Part shown: in pieces, positions 23,345 through 23,907 of the stretch
How the letters are laid out: each line of letters opens with the position of its first letter
Numbering within the stretch: position 1 is the first letter of the stretch
Origin: CAZFAP01 sp964516325
GTDB lineage: Bacteria > Auribacterota > JABMQX01
DNA length: 23,907 nt
Reading direction: 5' to 3'
NCBI GenBank assembly: GCA_964516325.1
Contig: CAZFAP010000064.1
Location: 1 to 23,907, forward strand
Notes under the pieces: model-generated
The model's database searches: none
Told to the model about the DNA's origin: nothing
Seen by the model: only the letters and a program-made list of their open reading frames with translations
Translations under genes and position numbers: made by a program

Positions 23345-23907
23345 ATGAAACCACTTTTCATGCCAGCGAAATGTCTGTTGGGTCTCTTGACGGTTGTGTC
23401 GTTCGTTTTGCTCTGCGTCCCAAGAGGCTCGGCAGAGACGCCCGCGTCCAGGAGCAAGTCTGTCGCGCTGTGGGAAAAGTGGGAACGGACATTTACTGCG
23501 GGCGACGGAGCGAATAGTGACACGGAGCTGAAGGGGGAATTCACGGCGCCAAGCGGCAAGAAGCGCACGGTATGCGGCTTCTGGGATGGAGCGAACACGT
23601 GGCGGGTGCGCTTCATGCCATACGAAGAAGGGAAATGGAGTTACCGAACGGAGTCGAAACCAGCCGTGGCGGGACTGCACGGACAGACGGGGAGCTTCGA
23701 GTGCCGTCGCGGGGATGGGACAACGCGGTTTCTCAAGCACGGAGCGATAGGGGTCTCGGCGAATGGACACTATCTGGAGCATGCGGATGGGACGCCGTTC
23801 TTCTGGTTGGTTGATACAGCGTGGAATGGGGCGCTCCTCTCGGGCAAGGAAGACTGGGACAAGTACCTCGACAATCGTGCCTCGAAGAATTTTACGGGCG
23901 TGCAGTT
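23345..23907 (+). CDS. DUF5060-DUF4038 glycoside hydrolase, copy 3, cut by the right edge
   Basis: An open frame of 187 codons with no stop before the window ends. The ATG at 23345 has GGAGG six bases upstream and lies 18 bases after the previous stop. Residues 1-30 are a signal peptide (CLLGLLTVVSFVLLCVPRGSA). Residues about 37-120 are a DUF5060-type beta domain: VALWEKWERTFTA, ELKGEFTAPSGKKRTVCGFW, WRVRFMPYEEGKWSY and GQTGSFEC. From about 135 a DUF4038 barrel begins: YLEHADGTPFFWLVDTAWNG, then WDKYLDNRASKNFTGVQ. The catalytic acids would lie outside the window. The domain order DUF5060-DUF4038 is a known family arrangement, absent from the two other copies here. Confidence 0.88.
   Translation, partial: MKPLFMPAKCLLGLLTVVSFVLLCVPRGSAETPASRSKSVALWEKWERTFTAGDGANSDTELKGEFTAPSGKKRTVCGFWDGANTWRVRFMPYEEGKWSYRTESKPAVAGLHGQTGSFECRRGDGTTRFLKHGAIGVSANGHYLEHADGTPFFWLVDTAWNGALLSGKEDWDKYLDNRASKNFTGVQ

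Overview
The window is a GC-rich chromosomal segment from a Gram-negative bacterium. KdsB (CMP-KDO synthesis), lipoprotein and Sec/Tat export signals, and a PEP-CTERM sorting tail all imply an outer-membrane cell envelope. The mix is PEP-CTERM, DUF4038/DUF5060 glycosidases, a Memo-family protein with an extra N-terminal region, an atypical Nramp carrier, and many short palindromic interspersed repeats. That resembles environmental PVC-group or neighbouring candidate phyla (Planctomycetota, Omnitrophota, Hydrogenedentota and Sumerlaeota-like genomes). This taxonomic guess is inference; no rRNA or other taxonomic marker is present.

Left block (1-6.0 kb, minus strand): a housekeeping cluster read right to left as glycerate kinase, kdsB, pyrG, a Memo-like protein and a PfkB-type sugar kinase. 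kdsB/pyrG overlap by 22 bases and pyrG/Memo by 4, so these three are translationally linked. PyrG makes the CTP that KdsB uses to activate KDO. A SAM-dependent methyltransferase is divergent from the cluster (6.2-7.0 kb, plus strand).

Middle block (7.0-15.4 kb): a repeat-rich accessory region. An exported six-hairpin glycosidase-like protein is bracketed by two ~120-base direct copies of a composite palindromic repeat. Next come an Nramp-like carrier lacking both canonical metal motifs, a minus-strand propeller lipoprotein, and a minus-strand secreted alpha/beta hydrolase. A PEP-CTERM protein follows, with a long and possibly structured leader, a sigma-54-like site and a clear intrinsic terminator. 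Two small palindromes sit in frame inside genes (the glycosidase-like gene and the Nramp-like gene).

Right block (15.6-23.9 kb, plus strand): a carbohydrate-directed run. It starts with a good sigma-70 promoter and a MalK/UgpC-type ABC ATPase that has no permease or binding protein nearby. Then come a DUF4038 (GH140-like) enzyme, a Tat-exported chimera of a glycosidase-like barrel and a formylglycine-generating-enzyme-like domain, a secreted TolB-type propeller, a second DUF4038 enzyme, and a third DUF5060-DUF4038 enzyme cut by the right edge. The run reads as a polysaccharide degradation locus. Apiose- or arabinose-type side chains are a possible target by analogy with GH140, but the substrate is not shown by the sequence.
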